Part shown: positions 1 through 6,404 of the stretch, piece after piece
Position numbering within the stretch: position 1 is the stretch's first letter
How the letters are laid out: every line of letters begins with the position of its first letter
Virus record (IMG/VR): IMGVR_UViG_3300044988_000542
Location: 1 to 26,073 of that record
DNA from: a virus
Strand: one strand, 5' to 3'
DNA: 26,073 nucleotides
Made by a program: the position numbers and the translations under genes
Notes under the pieces: model-generated
Told to the model about the DNA's origin: nothing
Database searches by the model: none
Seen by the model: only the letters and a program-made list of their open reading frames with translations

Positions 1-51
1 GCTCGGATTACCCGCACAGCAGGGGTGCTGGAAAGGACCCGCGACCCTCAT
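1..51 (-). CDS. partial CDS at the left edge, function unknown
   Basis: An ATG at 51-49 overlaps the stop of the next gene in an ATGA arrangement, like most junctions of this operon. The frame is open for all 17 codons to the edge of the window. The visible residues start MRVAGPFQH and include a CC pair. This is too little to name a function. By position it lies between the replication genes and the expected packaging genes. Confidence 0.5.
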   Translation of the reverse strand, partial: MRVAGPFQHPCCAGNPS

Positions 52-857
52 GCCAAACCTCGCTCGAATGTCTGACGGATGCGGAACCGCAGCCGCTTCT
101 CGACCTGGGCCTGCAGGTCGCCGGCCTGCGCGATGCTGTCCAGGTCCAGCCGCTCGGTGTAGGTGCCGCGCTTGACGAACAGCAGCACGGGCCGGATGTT
201 CATACCCTGCGCGCCGGTGCGGGCCCAGATGCCGGGCGCCAGGTGATCGCCGCGGCGGCCTGGCCGCAGCCGGCCGTAGACCACGAAGTACTGCACCCCG
301 CCGATCGTGCGCACGCCGGCCGCGCTGGTCGTGATGTTGGCCAGCCGGTCGCGGCGCCGCTTCGTCATGTTGGCCCGATAGCCCTGCTCGCTGAACGCCG
401 CAAAGTAGGACAGCAGCTGCACGATGAACGGGCCGCGCAGGTTGCCGCGGCCGTCGTCACTTCCCGGGTACGGCTCGCGCGGGATGGTCGTCTGGTAGCC
501 AAGCGGCAGGATGCCGGCCCGCTCCAGGGCCACCTCGCTGCGCTTGTTGCGACGCCTGCCGCCCTCGATGTGCGCGGCCAGCACCTTGCCGGGCTCGACG
601 CCCTTGCCGCCCTGGTAGCGCGGCTCGACCTCTGCGATGAGCCTGTCCGGCTGAGCGCGCGTCACGCGCACGCTGCTGATGACGTAGGGCGTCGGCCTAT
701 CAAAGACCTTGCGCATGTCGGCCTGGTAGGCCCGGCGCACTGCGAAGGCCGCGTCGTTGAGGGCCGCCGCTGCCGCCTGGTTGAACCCGAACCGACCGAT
801 GGCTCGCAGCTCTTTCTCGACCGTGTCGAACCCCTGCAGCTTGACGTCGATCCTCAT
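48..857 (-). CDS. putative phage tail/morphogenesis protein (GpZ-like), 269 aa
   Basis: The start is the ATG at 857, with a GGGAGGG ribosome site about six bases upstream and an ATGA overlap with the preceding gene. A longer open frame upstream is only a shadow. The N-terminus (MRIDVKLQGFDTVEKELRAI) followed by an Ala/Asn-rich helix (FNQAAAAALNDAA) resembles minor tail protein Z and related virion-morphogenesis proteins. The C-terminal half is basic, with a segment typical of tail-completion proteins (RPVLLFVKRGTYTERLDLD). It lies downstream of the replication genes, where early genes give way to packaging and structural genes. The family match is from memory of overall pattern; an unrelated phage protein is possible. 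Confidence 0.5.
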   Translation of the reverse strand: MRIDVKLQGFDTVEKELRAIGRFGFNQAAAAALNDAAFAVRRAYQADMRKVFDRPTPYVISSVRVTRAQPDRLIAEVEPRYQGGKGVEPGKVLAAHIEGGRRRNKRSEVALERAGILPLGYQTTIPREPYPGSDDGRGNLRGPFIVQLLSYFAAFSEQGYRANMTKRRRDRLANITTSAAGVRTIGGVQYFVVYGRLRPGRRGDHLAPGIWARTGAQGMNIRPVLLFVKRGTYTERLDLDSIAQAGDLQAQVEKRLRFRIRQTFERGLA

Positions 858-1219
858 CGAATGCCCTCCCATGGCTGGGCCTGCGGCCGGTAGCTGACGA
901 GGCCGCGGCGGGCCATGTCGACGGCGCTGCGTGCCTGCTGCAGCCATCTGTCGATGACCTCCACGTGCAGGCCCTGCTGCTGCGCCTGGCGCCATTGCGG
1001 CATCTGCAGCACGTAGGTGCGCACCAGGCACTCGCGCAGCGGCCTGGCCAGCATCTCGACGGCGCGGTGCGTTGCCGCGGCGTCGCGCATGTCGGCCTCG
1101 GTCAGCGGGTGCGGCGGCACCAGCTCGGCCGGCACCCAGTCGGCGCTGTCGGGCCGCAGCCAGACAAACGCGCGGGCCCAGCGGCGCAGCGTCACTTCGA
1201 TGTGGTCCTGGCCGGTCAT
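854..1219 (-). CDS. putative late-gene regulator (Q/RinA-like), 121 aa
   Basis: The ATG at 1219 overlaps the upstream stop (ATGA), and its own stop overlaps the next start. Residues 50-100 form a helical stretch rich in Leu, Arg and Ala, with the look of a sigma-region-4 or antiterminator HTH (LRECLVRTYV, then GLHVEVIDRWLQQA). The gene sits last among the early genes, just before morphogenesis genes in the same direction, which is where lambdoid and related phages keep their late antiterminator or activator. The protein is Trp-rich. The function is inferred from position and weak HTH resemblance only. Confidence 0.35.
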   Translation of the reverse strand: MTGQDHIEVTLRRWARAFVWLRPDSADWVPAELVPPHPLTEADMRDAAATHRAVEMLARPLRECLVRTYVLQMPQWRQAQQQGLHVEVIDRWLQQARSAVDMARRGLVSYRPQAQPWEGIR

Positions 1220-1503
1220 GGTGACGGCCTCGCCTGCATCGCCATAGCCGCGCCGTCACCCTCGACCGGTCGCAGCATCACGAACGCACCGGTGGAGCCC
1301 TGGGCCTGGAACAGCGCCAGGATGTCGGGATCGCCTCCCCAAGCCGTGCCCACGGCCAGCGTGCCCTCGCGGGCAAAGAACCATCCAGGCTCGCCGGCCA
1401 GGCCGCGCTTGATGCACTCGGTGACGTGGGCGTCACCCAGCACCCGACGGTAGTCCCTGACCATGTCGGCGGTCCCCGGCATCGCTTCGCCGATCAGCTT
1501 CAT
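1216..1503 (-). CDS. hypothetical phage protein, 95 aa
   Basis: The start chosen is the ATG at 1503 (MKLIGEAMPG), preceded by a G-rich stretch (TTGGGGTG) that can act as a ribosome site. The same frame is open much further upstream, but only through the GTCCAACC repeat region and across the end of the primase gene, so the longer version is rejected. The product has no recognisable domain. It contains a compact segment (GWFFAREGTLAVGTAWGG) and a hydrophobic patch (TGAFVMLRPV). The stop overlaps the next gene by four bases, so translation is probably coupled. Confidence 0.6.
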   Translation of the reverse strand: MKLIGEAMPGTADMVRDYRRVLGDAHVTECIKRGLAGEPGWFFAREGTLAVGTAWGGDPDILALFQAQGSTGAFVMLRPVEGDGAAMAMQARPSP

Positions 1504-1514
1504 CACCCCAACCC

Positions 1515-1727
1515 GTCCAACCTTTCCATCCGTCCAACCTGTCCAACCTGGTCCCCTCGCGTGCGCGCCGGCGTGGGCGGCCGCCCGGGCGCCCGCTCGC
1601 CCGCCTGCATGCGCGCCCACATGCGCATGCGAGGGTTGGACGGTTGGACGGCCACCTATGTCGTCCAACCTCTCGTCCAACCTTTCGTCCAACCTTTGCG
1701 TAGGTTGGACGGCGGGCGAGGTTGGAC
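1515..1727. repeat. iteron-like cluster of GTCCAACC octamers; candidate replication origin
   Basis: Ten copies of GTCCAACC or its complement lie in the 266-base gap between the primase-helicase gene and the next gene. Plus-strand copies start at 1515, 1532, 1541, 1663, 1675 and 1687. Complementary copies start at 1634, 1642, 1703 and 1720. Copies 1663, 1675 and 1687 are spaced exactly 12 bases apart as TCGTCCAACCTY units. The centre (about 1555-1630) is an extremely GC-rich stretch with several GCATGCGC-type palindromes. Phages whose replication protein combines primase and helicase (P4 alpha is the known example) bind short iterons at their origin. An origin here is therefore a reasonable inference, but it is not shown. 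Confidence 0.6.
1686..1711. repeat. perfect 10-bp inverted repeat inside the iteron cluster
   Basis: CGTCCAACCT at 1686-1695 and AGGTTGGACG at 1702-1711 are perfect complements around a six-base loop (TTGCGT). Both arms are iteron copies. It could extrude as a hairpin or present a symmetric protein-binding site. No T-tract follows on either strand, so an ordinary intrinsic terminator is unlikely. Confidence 0.7.
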
Positions 1728-1769
1728 GGACCGGGGCCGCGACATGGGCCATCGGAGGACGGGGCGAGG

Positions 1770-4067
1770 TCATGCGTCGCCCTCCCCTGCGGGACCACCC
1801 GCAGAGCCTCCGGCTGCCGCCGGCCGGGAACACCCGGGCCGCCAGTAGCGCCACAGCCGTGGAGGCGCGGCGTCTCGCCGCTTCTCCCAACCCAGCTTGT
1901 GCATCGCAATGCCGACGCGCGTGGACATCTGCCGCGCACCGTCGATGCGGTCGACGGGCACGCCCAGCGCCTTGGTCAGCAGGTCGTGCGACGTGAACGA
2001 GTCGATGTCGCAGACCTCGTGCATGGTGTCGCCGTACACGTTCTTGCTGTTCAGCCAAGCGGCCAGGCGCTCAAACCACGGGTCGACGATCTCGCGCTGC
2101 TCTTGCTCCGGCACGAGGTAGCGCTCGGTCTCTTCGCGCGTCGGGTAGTACCGCGAGACGTCCGGGTCGTCGCTGGCCAGCCTGGCGATCGCCTCCGCGA
2201 ACAGCTGGTCGCGCCACTCGGCGAGCTTCAGCACGTCGATGTCGCCCTCGCAGGCCACGGGCCAGAATCGCCGCGCGCCGGTCGGGTCCTTGAAGTATTC
2301 CGACTGATTGGTGGATCCCGCGAACACCCCGCTGCGCGGGCGGTCGGTGCTGCGCCGCGCGAACGGCTCGCGCACGCGGTCGACCCGGCTGGACACGTAC
2401 TGCTTGACCGCAGTCACCTCGGCCCGGTTGAAGCTGTCCAACTCGCCGACTTCGTACAGCCACTTGCCGGCCAGGCTCAGCATCGCGTCCTTGTCGCCGA
2501 TCTTGATCGGGGTGTCGGCGAACCAGTCGTCGTTGCCGACGAGCGTGCGCAGGGCCGTCGACTTGCGCTTGCCCTGGGCACCTTCGAGCACGACCATGTA
2601 GTCCATCTGGCAGCCTGGCACGCGCACGCGCTGCACCATGCCCATGACGAACCAGGTGCCGACCATGCGGCTGTAGGTGCTGTCGGCTGCGCCGAGGCAC
2701 TCGTGCAGCCAGTAGGGCAGACGCTCGACCCCGTCCCACGCCGGCAGCGCGTCCAGGTAGGTCAGCACCGGGTGATAGCGGGCGTGAAACGCCGCCATGG
2801 CCACGCCGGCGACCAGCGTGGCCTCGGACCGCACCGTCAGCCTGATGTGCTCGGTGATCCACAGCCCCAGCAGGTAGTCGTCGCTGGTCGTCCATTCGCC
2901 GGCCTGTGAGTCCCACGGGGGGTCGGCGAGCTTCATCACGCGGTGCGCGAACTCGTCATACCCGACCAGCCCGCGCAGTGCTGGATGCTCGACCAGCAGG
3001 ATGAAGACGTTTTCGCGGCAGTCCTTCCAGCCGTTGTCGCTGCGGATCATCCGCCGCCGCCACGAGGCCAACGGCAGATCGACCACCGGTGCGTCGTCGT
3101 TCGCGACGCGCTCTTCCTTCCGCGCGGAGCCGGCTGAAGGGGTAGGCGAGGGTTCCGACACGGGCCTCAGCCTCGGCTTGCGCGGAGGCTTCCAGCCGGC
3201 GGCCTTGGCCATGCCGAACACGGTGGCCTCGGTGATGCCCGAGCCGCGGAAGCTGTCCCACTTCTTGCGCAGCGCCTCGGTGCCTGGGTACTTGGTGCCC
3301 TTGCTGCTCCAGTAGTCCCACAGCCTGAACCCGGGGTCTCCAAGGCCCGCCTTGATCGCCATGCCCACGTCGACCCAGTCGTCGTGCGGCATGTCCGGCG
3401 ACAGGGCCTGCAAGGCTCCTTCCAGGCGCTGCGCGAGGTCGTCGGATGGCGCCGCAGGGGTTGGCGCGGCAGGCCCGGCGTGGGCCTTGCCCGCGCGTAC
3501 TGTGGCCCGCAGGCGCCTGATGTCGCTGTCCGCGATCGGCCTGACGTCCTCAGGCGTGCCCGGCCACCGCCGGCCCGTGCAGGTGAAGAACTGCCGGCCA
3601 CAGAACACCTCGACGCCGACGTCGTTGTTCTTGAAGGTCGTCGTCGTGCCCTGGACGATGATGTGCACGCCGCGGCCTGACGGGCTCAGCTCGGTGTAGC
3701 TACCGCACGCTGAGATGATCGACTGGCAGCGTTTGGACACCTCGCCGGTCTCGAGGTCGATGGCGCCGTCCAGGTCGATGCCGATCAGGCCGTCACCAGG
3801 CAGGAACGCGAAGCCGGCGCCGTCGTACCGGCGCGCGCGAACCTGCTCGACGGCCTGGTCGAAGCTGGCCAGCTGCGCGCGATCGTCGTCGCTGCCCTGT
3901 TGTCCCCGTCGGCGCTGGCCGTTGACGTAGTACGGCACCTTCCGCGGCTTCTTGTCGCCGTCGAAAGTCTCGAAGCGCCACACCAGCCACTGCTGCCGCT
4001 CCCGCATGGCGGCGGGCAGGTTGGCCAGCATCTCCGCTGGGGACTGATCGGTCATCGGCTCGGCCAT
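1770..4067 (-). CDS. PrimPol / PriCT-2 / VapE-type primase-helicase, 765 aa
   Basis: This is the probable replication initiator and helicase. Residues about 20-195 look like a bifunctional primase-polymerase domain, with the acidic GIDLD motif at 96-100 and SGRGVHII near 130-137. Residues about 210-295 match the PriCT-2 linker type (DDWVDVGMAIKAG, then WDYWSSKG). Residues about 345-690 are a virulence-associated E (VapE) superfamily-3-like ATPase, with a Walker A-like GAQGKRKST at 496-504, an acidic Walker B-like WLYEVGELD at 536-544 and a GSTN...PTGARRFWP segment at 584-603 holding probable sensor and arginine-finger residues. The Walker A has Arg where classical GxxxxGK has Gly. The start is the ATG at 4067, three bases after the upstream stop; Met5 is an alternative. 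The iteron cluster follows the stop. Confidence 0.9.
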   Translation of the reverse strand: MAEPMTDQSPAEMLANLPAAMRERQQWLVWRFETFDGDKKPRKVPYYVNGQRRRGQQGSDDDRAQLASFDQAVEQVRARRYDGAGFAFLPGDGLIGIDLDGAIDLETGEVSKRCQSIISACGSYTELSPSGRGVHIIVQGTTTTFKNNDVGVEVFCGRQFFTCTGRRWPGTPEDVRPIADSDIRRLRATVRAGKAHAGPAAPTPAAPSDDLAQRLEGALQALSPDMPHDDWVDVGMAIKAGLGDPGFRLWDYWSSKGTKYPGTEALRKKWDSFRGSGITEATVFGMAKAAGWKPPRKPRLRPVSEPSPTPSAGSARKEERVANDDAPVVDLPLASWRRRMIRSDNGWKDCRENVFILLVEHPALRGLVGYDEFAHRVMKLADPPWDSQAGEWTTSDDYLLGLWITEHIRLTVRSEATLVAGVAMAAFHARYHPVLTYLDALPAWDGVERLPYWLHECLGAADSTYSRMVGTWFVMGMVQRVRVPGCQMDYMVVLEGAQGKRKSTALRTLVGNDDWFADTPIKIGDKDAMLSLAGKWLYEVGELDSFNRAEVTAVKQYVSSRVDRVREPFARRSTDRPRSGVFAGSTNQSEYFKDPTGARRFWPVACEGDIDVLKLAEWRDQLFAEAIARLASDDPDVSRYYPTREETERYLVPEQEQREIVDPWFERLAAWLNSKNVYGDTMHEVCDIDSFTSHDLLTKALGVPVDRIDGARQMSTRVGIAMHKLGWEKRRDAAPPRLWRYWRPGCSRPAAAGGSAGGPAGEGDA

Positions 4068-4070
4068 GGA

Positions 4071-4595
4071 CTACTGCCCACTGCCTCTGTGATGCGCGCG
4101 CTCATGGCACGACTTGCACAGCGAGACCAGCTGGTACAGCAGCTCGTCTCCGTGGTTGGCATACGTGAGGTGGTGCACGTCTACCGCTGGCTTCTCAAGG
4201 CAACCCTGGCAGACGTACCCGTCGCGCTGAAGCGCGCGAGCGCGCAACTGTTGCCATCGCTCGGTGCGCAGGTATTGCTCGTGTCGTGAGCGACCCTCCT
4301 GGCGCTTCTTCTCCAGCCTGGCCTCGTACGCCTGCGCCGATGCAATGCGCCGATCAAGGTCCCATTGGTCCGCCAGGCTTTCATCCCAAAGCGGCGGCGG
4401 CACAGCAAACGTAGACTGCTTGAGCGGGTTGCTGGTCGCCGCGCCGCAGCTCAAGCACTGGTGCCGGAACTGCACCCCTCCCCCACGGATGCCGCGCTGC
4501 CGAACCTCGGTGCTCAGATGCGCGCAGTCGAGCGCCCCTAGCGCCTCTATCTCGTCGCCCATCGGAACCGAAAGCAAGCCCTGCATGTCGGTCAT
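4071..4595 (-). CDS. HNH endonuclease, 174 aa
   Basis: The C-terminal third has a complete zinc-finger HNH core: CQGC at 129-132, VHHLTY with His141/His142, Asn147, then CKSCHERAH at 160-168. Such proteins nick or cut double-stranded DNA, and in phages many assist packaging or act as homing enzymes. The N-terminal part has extra possible zinc ligands (Cys24, His26, Cys47, Cys50), and the middle is a charged helical stretch. The ATG at 4595 overlaps the preceding stop (ATGA) and the stop is three bases from the primase-helicase start, so it sits inside the replication operon and does not look like an inserted homing gene. Met4 is an alternative start. Confidence 0.85.
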   Translation of the reverse strand: MTDMQGLLSVPMGDEIEALGALDCAHLSTEVRQRGIRGGGVQFRHQCLSCGAATSNPLKQSTFAVPPPLWDESLADQWDLDRRIASAQAYEARLEKKRQEGRSRHEQYLRTERWQQLRARALQRDGYVCQGCLEKPAVDVHHLTYANHGDELLYQLVSLCKSCHERAHHRGSGQ

Positions 4596-4930
4596 CTGGC
4601 CTTTAGCCGCCCCGGCGCGTCATGCGTCGGCGTGTTGGGCAACAGCATCGGCCACACGCGCCCGGCGTCGATCGCGCCCGTGGCCAGCTCGCTGAACGTG
4701 CGCGTGATGCGCGCATCGCGGGCCAGGTCGCGCGCGCACTGCGGCACCCAGCCTGCGTGCGGCCAGGCGTTAGCCGGCCACAGCAGCGCGGTGAAGTACC
4801 CTGGCGCGTAGTCGCAGGACGCGGTCGCCTGCACCTTCCGCCGGGCCTTGCCGCGCACCGTGCGGTCCGCTGGCCTCAGCATGTGAGCCGGGACGACGCC
4901 TGGCCTGTGTTCCACGCGCGGTGCGCTCAT
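4592..4930 (-). CDS. hypothetical phage protein, 112 aa
   Basis: The product is small and basic, and I do not recognise a domain. The N-terminus is Arg/Lys-rich (RPADRTVRGKARRKVQ), followed by an aromatic stretch (DYAPGYFTALLWPANAWP) and a helical C-terminal half. There is no membrane segment or signal peptide. Both ends overlap neighbours by four bases (ATGA), which with GC-rich third positions makes it a convincing gene. Its place between regulator and replication genes suggests an early role. Confidence 0.65.
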   Translation of the reverse strand: MSAPRVEHRPGVVPAHMLRPADRTVRGKARRKVQATASCDYAPGYFTALLWPANAWPHAGWVPQCARDLARDARITRTFSELATGAIDAGRVWPMLLPNTPTHDAPGRLKAR

Positions 4931-5190
4931 CGTGTGACACCTTGCGATGCCCGGACCGACTGGACCGGGTCGCTGTCTGGAAACACACTGTCGGCATGTT
5001 CCTGCGCAGCAGCACCGACGGTCCCGCCGTCCTCGAACGGGTCGCCCCAGAGAAACATCCGGTACGCGCGGCGCCGGATCTCGGACAGCGTCACATGCGC
5101 CTGGGCGGCGCGCCGCATCAGCTCCACCTCGACTTCCTCTGTCTCGCGGACCGGAGGCAAGAGCACGATCTTCTTGATCGGCCGGGTCAT
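4927..5190 (-). CDS. hypothetical early phage protein, possibly DNA-binding, 87 aa
   Basis: The ATG at 5190 has GGGGA upstream at a suitable distance. The first 45 residues contain a beta-strand-like IKKIVLLPPV followed by two amphipathic helices (VEVELMRRAAQAH and LSEIRRRAYRMFLWG), an order reminiscent of ribbon-helix-helix DNA-binding proteins. The remainder is acidic and probably disordered. The resemblance is by eye and weak. The stop overlaps the next start (ATGA). Confidence 0.6.
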   Translation of the reverse strand: MTRPIKKIVLLPPVRETEEVEVELMRRAAQAHVTLSEIRRRAYRMFLWGDPFEDGGTVGAAAQEHADSVFPDSDPVQSVRASQGVTR

Positions 5191-5194
5191 GCGG

Positions 5195-5287
5195 TCATCC
5201 CCAGAAAAGCGCCCCCAGCCGGCTCTCGCCGACCAGGGGCTGAATGACGACCGCGAAGTCGTCGGGAGGAGACACGGTGCGGAACAC
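5195..5287 (-). CDS. candidate 30-codon early gene
   Basis: A GTG at 5287 lies one base after the stop of the Cro-like gene and opens a 30-codon frame that ends four bases before the next ATG. It exactly fills a gap that would otherwise be the only loose junction in the operon. About 25 of its 30 third positions are G or C, as in the real neighbours. The product starts VFRTVSPPDD and ends RLGALFWG. No strong ribosome site precedes it, so it would depend on coupling to the upstream gene. Confidence 0.45.
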   Translation of the reverse strand: MFRTVSPPDDFAVVIQPLVGESRLGALFWG

Positions 5288-5288
5288 C

Positions 5289-5501
5289 TCAGACCATCGC
5301 CTCGTCGGCGTGCCTGACTTGGCCAGCCGGCAGCGGGAACAGGTCAGGCCGCTGCAGGCGCATCAGTGCGGGGATGCCGCGCACTCGCCAGTTGCTGACC
5401 CGCTGCACCCCGCCGGGGTACAGCCCGAGCCTCCGGGCCACGCTCGTGGGCCCGCCAAGCCTGTCGATCAGCTCTCGATCGTGGTCGATGTCCTTTCGCA
5501 T
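5289..5501 (-). CDS. Cro-like / carph-isopro-type HTH regulator, 70 aa
   Basis: Residues 10-45 form a short helix-turn-helix: LIDRLGGPTSVARRLGL, then VSNWRVRGIP. The LGG-x-x-x-VAR and W-R-x-RGIP pattern is typical of small phage Cro-family regulators. It is divergent from the repressor gene across the operator, as a Cro would be. Two in-frame ATGs exist, at 5510 and 5501. The one at 5510 lies inside the -10 box of the only good promoter, so a transcript would probably start beyond it. The ATG at 5501 is preferred and would be at or very near the 5' end of the mRNA. Confidence 0.8.
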   Translation of the reverse strand: MRKDIDHDRELIDRLGGPTSVARRLGLYPGGVQRVSNWRVRGIPALMRLQRPDLFPLPAGQVRHADEAMV

Positions 5502-5508
5502 GGCCCGC

Positions 5509-5538
5509 ATTCCACACCATGTGGAGTGCTCTTGTCAA
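5509..5538 (-). promoter_or_regulatory. leftward early promoter (PL-like)
   Basis: Read on the minus strand, a perfect -35 TTGACA (5538-5533) is followed after 18 bases by TGGAAT (5514-5509, four of six matches to TATAAT). It points into the Cro-like gene and the leftward replication operon. The operator palindrome lies over the spacer and -10 box. Confidence 0.75.
5511..5525. promoter_or_regulatory. operator O1, TCCAC-N5-GTGGA palindrome
   Basis: TCCACACCATGTGGA is a perfect dyad: TCCAC, five bases, GTGGA. It covers the -10 region of the leftward promoter, so a bound repressor would block polymerase. The same half-sites recur at 6417-6431 in the same place relative to a second promoter. Which regulator binds it is not known from sequence. 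Confidence 0.7.
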
Positions 5539-5585
5539 CTGGGCGTGTAACACGGGGAGCGTCTGACGGGGCACAGTGCTCCGGT

Positions 5586-6062
5586 ATGAGCGCTGACACG
5601 ATCGTCGAGGGGTCATTTGGCCGGCTGATGCAGGCCGCCTCCACGCGCGGCGTGGACATGCAGGCACAGCTCGCGCGCAAGCTGAACGAGCGCGACCAAG
5701 TCGTCGGCAACTGGAAGGTCCGCGGTGTCAGCCGCGACGGTGCCCTGGCAGCCCAGCGCGTGCTGGGGATCAGCGCCGTCTGGGTGCTGTACACCGAAGG
5801 CCCGCAGTTCGTATCGACGCCCGCGCCCGCGTTGCTGCCAGCTGCTCCGGTCGCTCGATCGTCAAAGCCCGCTGAGAGCTACGCGCCGGAGTTGGGTGAC
5901 GTGCTCGAGCACTTGGCGCAGCATCTGCGCGATGCCAAGCCGGACACGCGCTACAGCGCGGCACCGCTGCTGGCCAGGCTGGCCGAGAACCCGGCCGATG
6001 CACCGCGCGTCATCCGGGCGCTCGAAGCACTGATGCGGCACTACGCCGTCGAGGCCGCCTAG
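5586..6062 (+). CDS. CI-like repressor (XRE-type HTH), 158 aa
   Basis: The gene is divergent from the Cro-like gene across the operator and encodes the likely lysogeny repressor. Residues 8-60 look like an XRE-type HTH (FGRLMQAASTRGVDMQAQLA, then VVGNWKVRGVSRDGALAAQR, then GISAVWVLYTEG). The C-terminal 70 residues are helical (LGDVLEHLAQHLRD, VIRALEALMRHYAV), and I see none of the Ser/Lys catalytic or Ala-Gly cleavage features of a LexA/S24 peptidase. The ATG at 5586 is the only sensible start; its ribosome site is weak, and the upstream promoter is also poor (TGTAAC at 5546-5551), as is common for a repressor maintenance promoter. Its TAG stop shares bases with the opposing gene's stop. Confidence 0.75.
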   Translation: MSADTIVEGSFGRLMQAASTRGVDMQAQLARKLNERDQVVGNWKVRGVSRDGALAAQRVLGISAVWVLYTEGPQFVSTPAPALLPAAPVARSSKPAESYAPELGDVLEHLAQHLRDAKPDTRYSAAPLLARLAENPADAPRVIRALEALMRHYAVEAA

Positions 6063-6301
6063 GTCCCAGCCGCGCCGCTTGCGCGGCTCTCGGCCGTCTC
6101 CATCGCCCGGCGCATTGCGCGGGCGTCCGTGGCAATGGCCTCCAGCCGCTGGTTCGCTGTGGCCTGCTCGCGCACCATGGCTTGCATCTGCGATCGCAGT
6201 CCGATCACGAGGATCGGCATCAGTATCCAGGCAACCGCAAGGGCCAGGATGAGCAGCAGGGCCGCGAGGCCGAGCATGCCGGTGATTTGCGAATCCATCA
6301 T
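6059..6301 (-). CDS. small single-span membrane protein next to the repressor, 80 aa
   Basis: The start chosen is the ATG at 6301 (MMDSQIT), with GGGAGC seven bases upstream; a start 11 codons earlier lacks such a site. Residues 9-36 are one long hydrophobic segment (LGLAALLLILALAVAWILM and onward). The rest is a charged, Ala/Arg/Glu-rich helix that could form a coiled coil (QRLEAIATDARAMRRAMETA). It converges on the repressor, and both genes end on the same CTAG at 6059-6062. Small membrane proteins beside a repressor are often superinfection-exclusion or lysogenic-conversion factors; that role is a guess here. Confidence 0.65.
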   Translation of the reverse strand: MMDSQITGMLGLAALLLILALAVAWILMPILVIGLRSQMQAMVREQATANQRLEAIATDARAMRRAMETAESRASGAAGT

Positions 6302-6357
6302 CTTGTGCTCCCACTTGGCGCATGATTTGAGCAACTGAAGGTAACGAACACCCCTAG

Positions 6358-6386
6358 TTCACGGGGTTCGTGGTGTTTTCACGGGG
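6358..6386. repeat. TTCACGGGG direct repeats, 20 bases apart
   Basis: TTCACGGGG occurs at 6358-6366 and 6378-6386, two helical turns apart, between the membrane-protein gene and the rightward promoter. The first copy also pairs with CCCC at 6351-6354 in an imperfect dyad (GAACaCCCC, then GGGGTTC). The spacing suits a regulator binding twice on one face. No binding protein can be assigned. Confidence 0.45.
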
Positions 6387-6404
6387 ATCAGTCTACACGC
6401 GCTG

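Noticed and set aside
48-1259. 403-residue minus-strand open frame
   Set aside because: Its first 134 residues run under the 854-1219 gene and are Arg/Ala/Gly-rich by-product. The real gene begins at 857 with a good ribosome site.
1515-1727. CRISPR array
   Set aside because: The repeats are eight or nine bases, in both orientations and irregularly spaced. No repeat-spacer structure or cas gene is present.
1216-2058. 280-residue minus-strand open frame through the iteron region
   Set aside because: The upstream part lies over the repeats and the end of the primase gene. Only the last 95 residues look like a protein.
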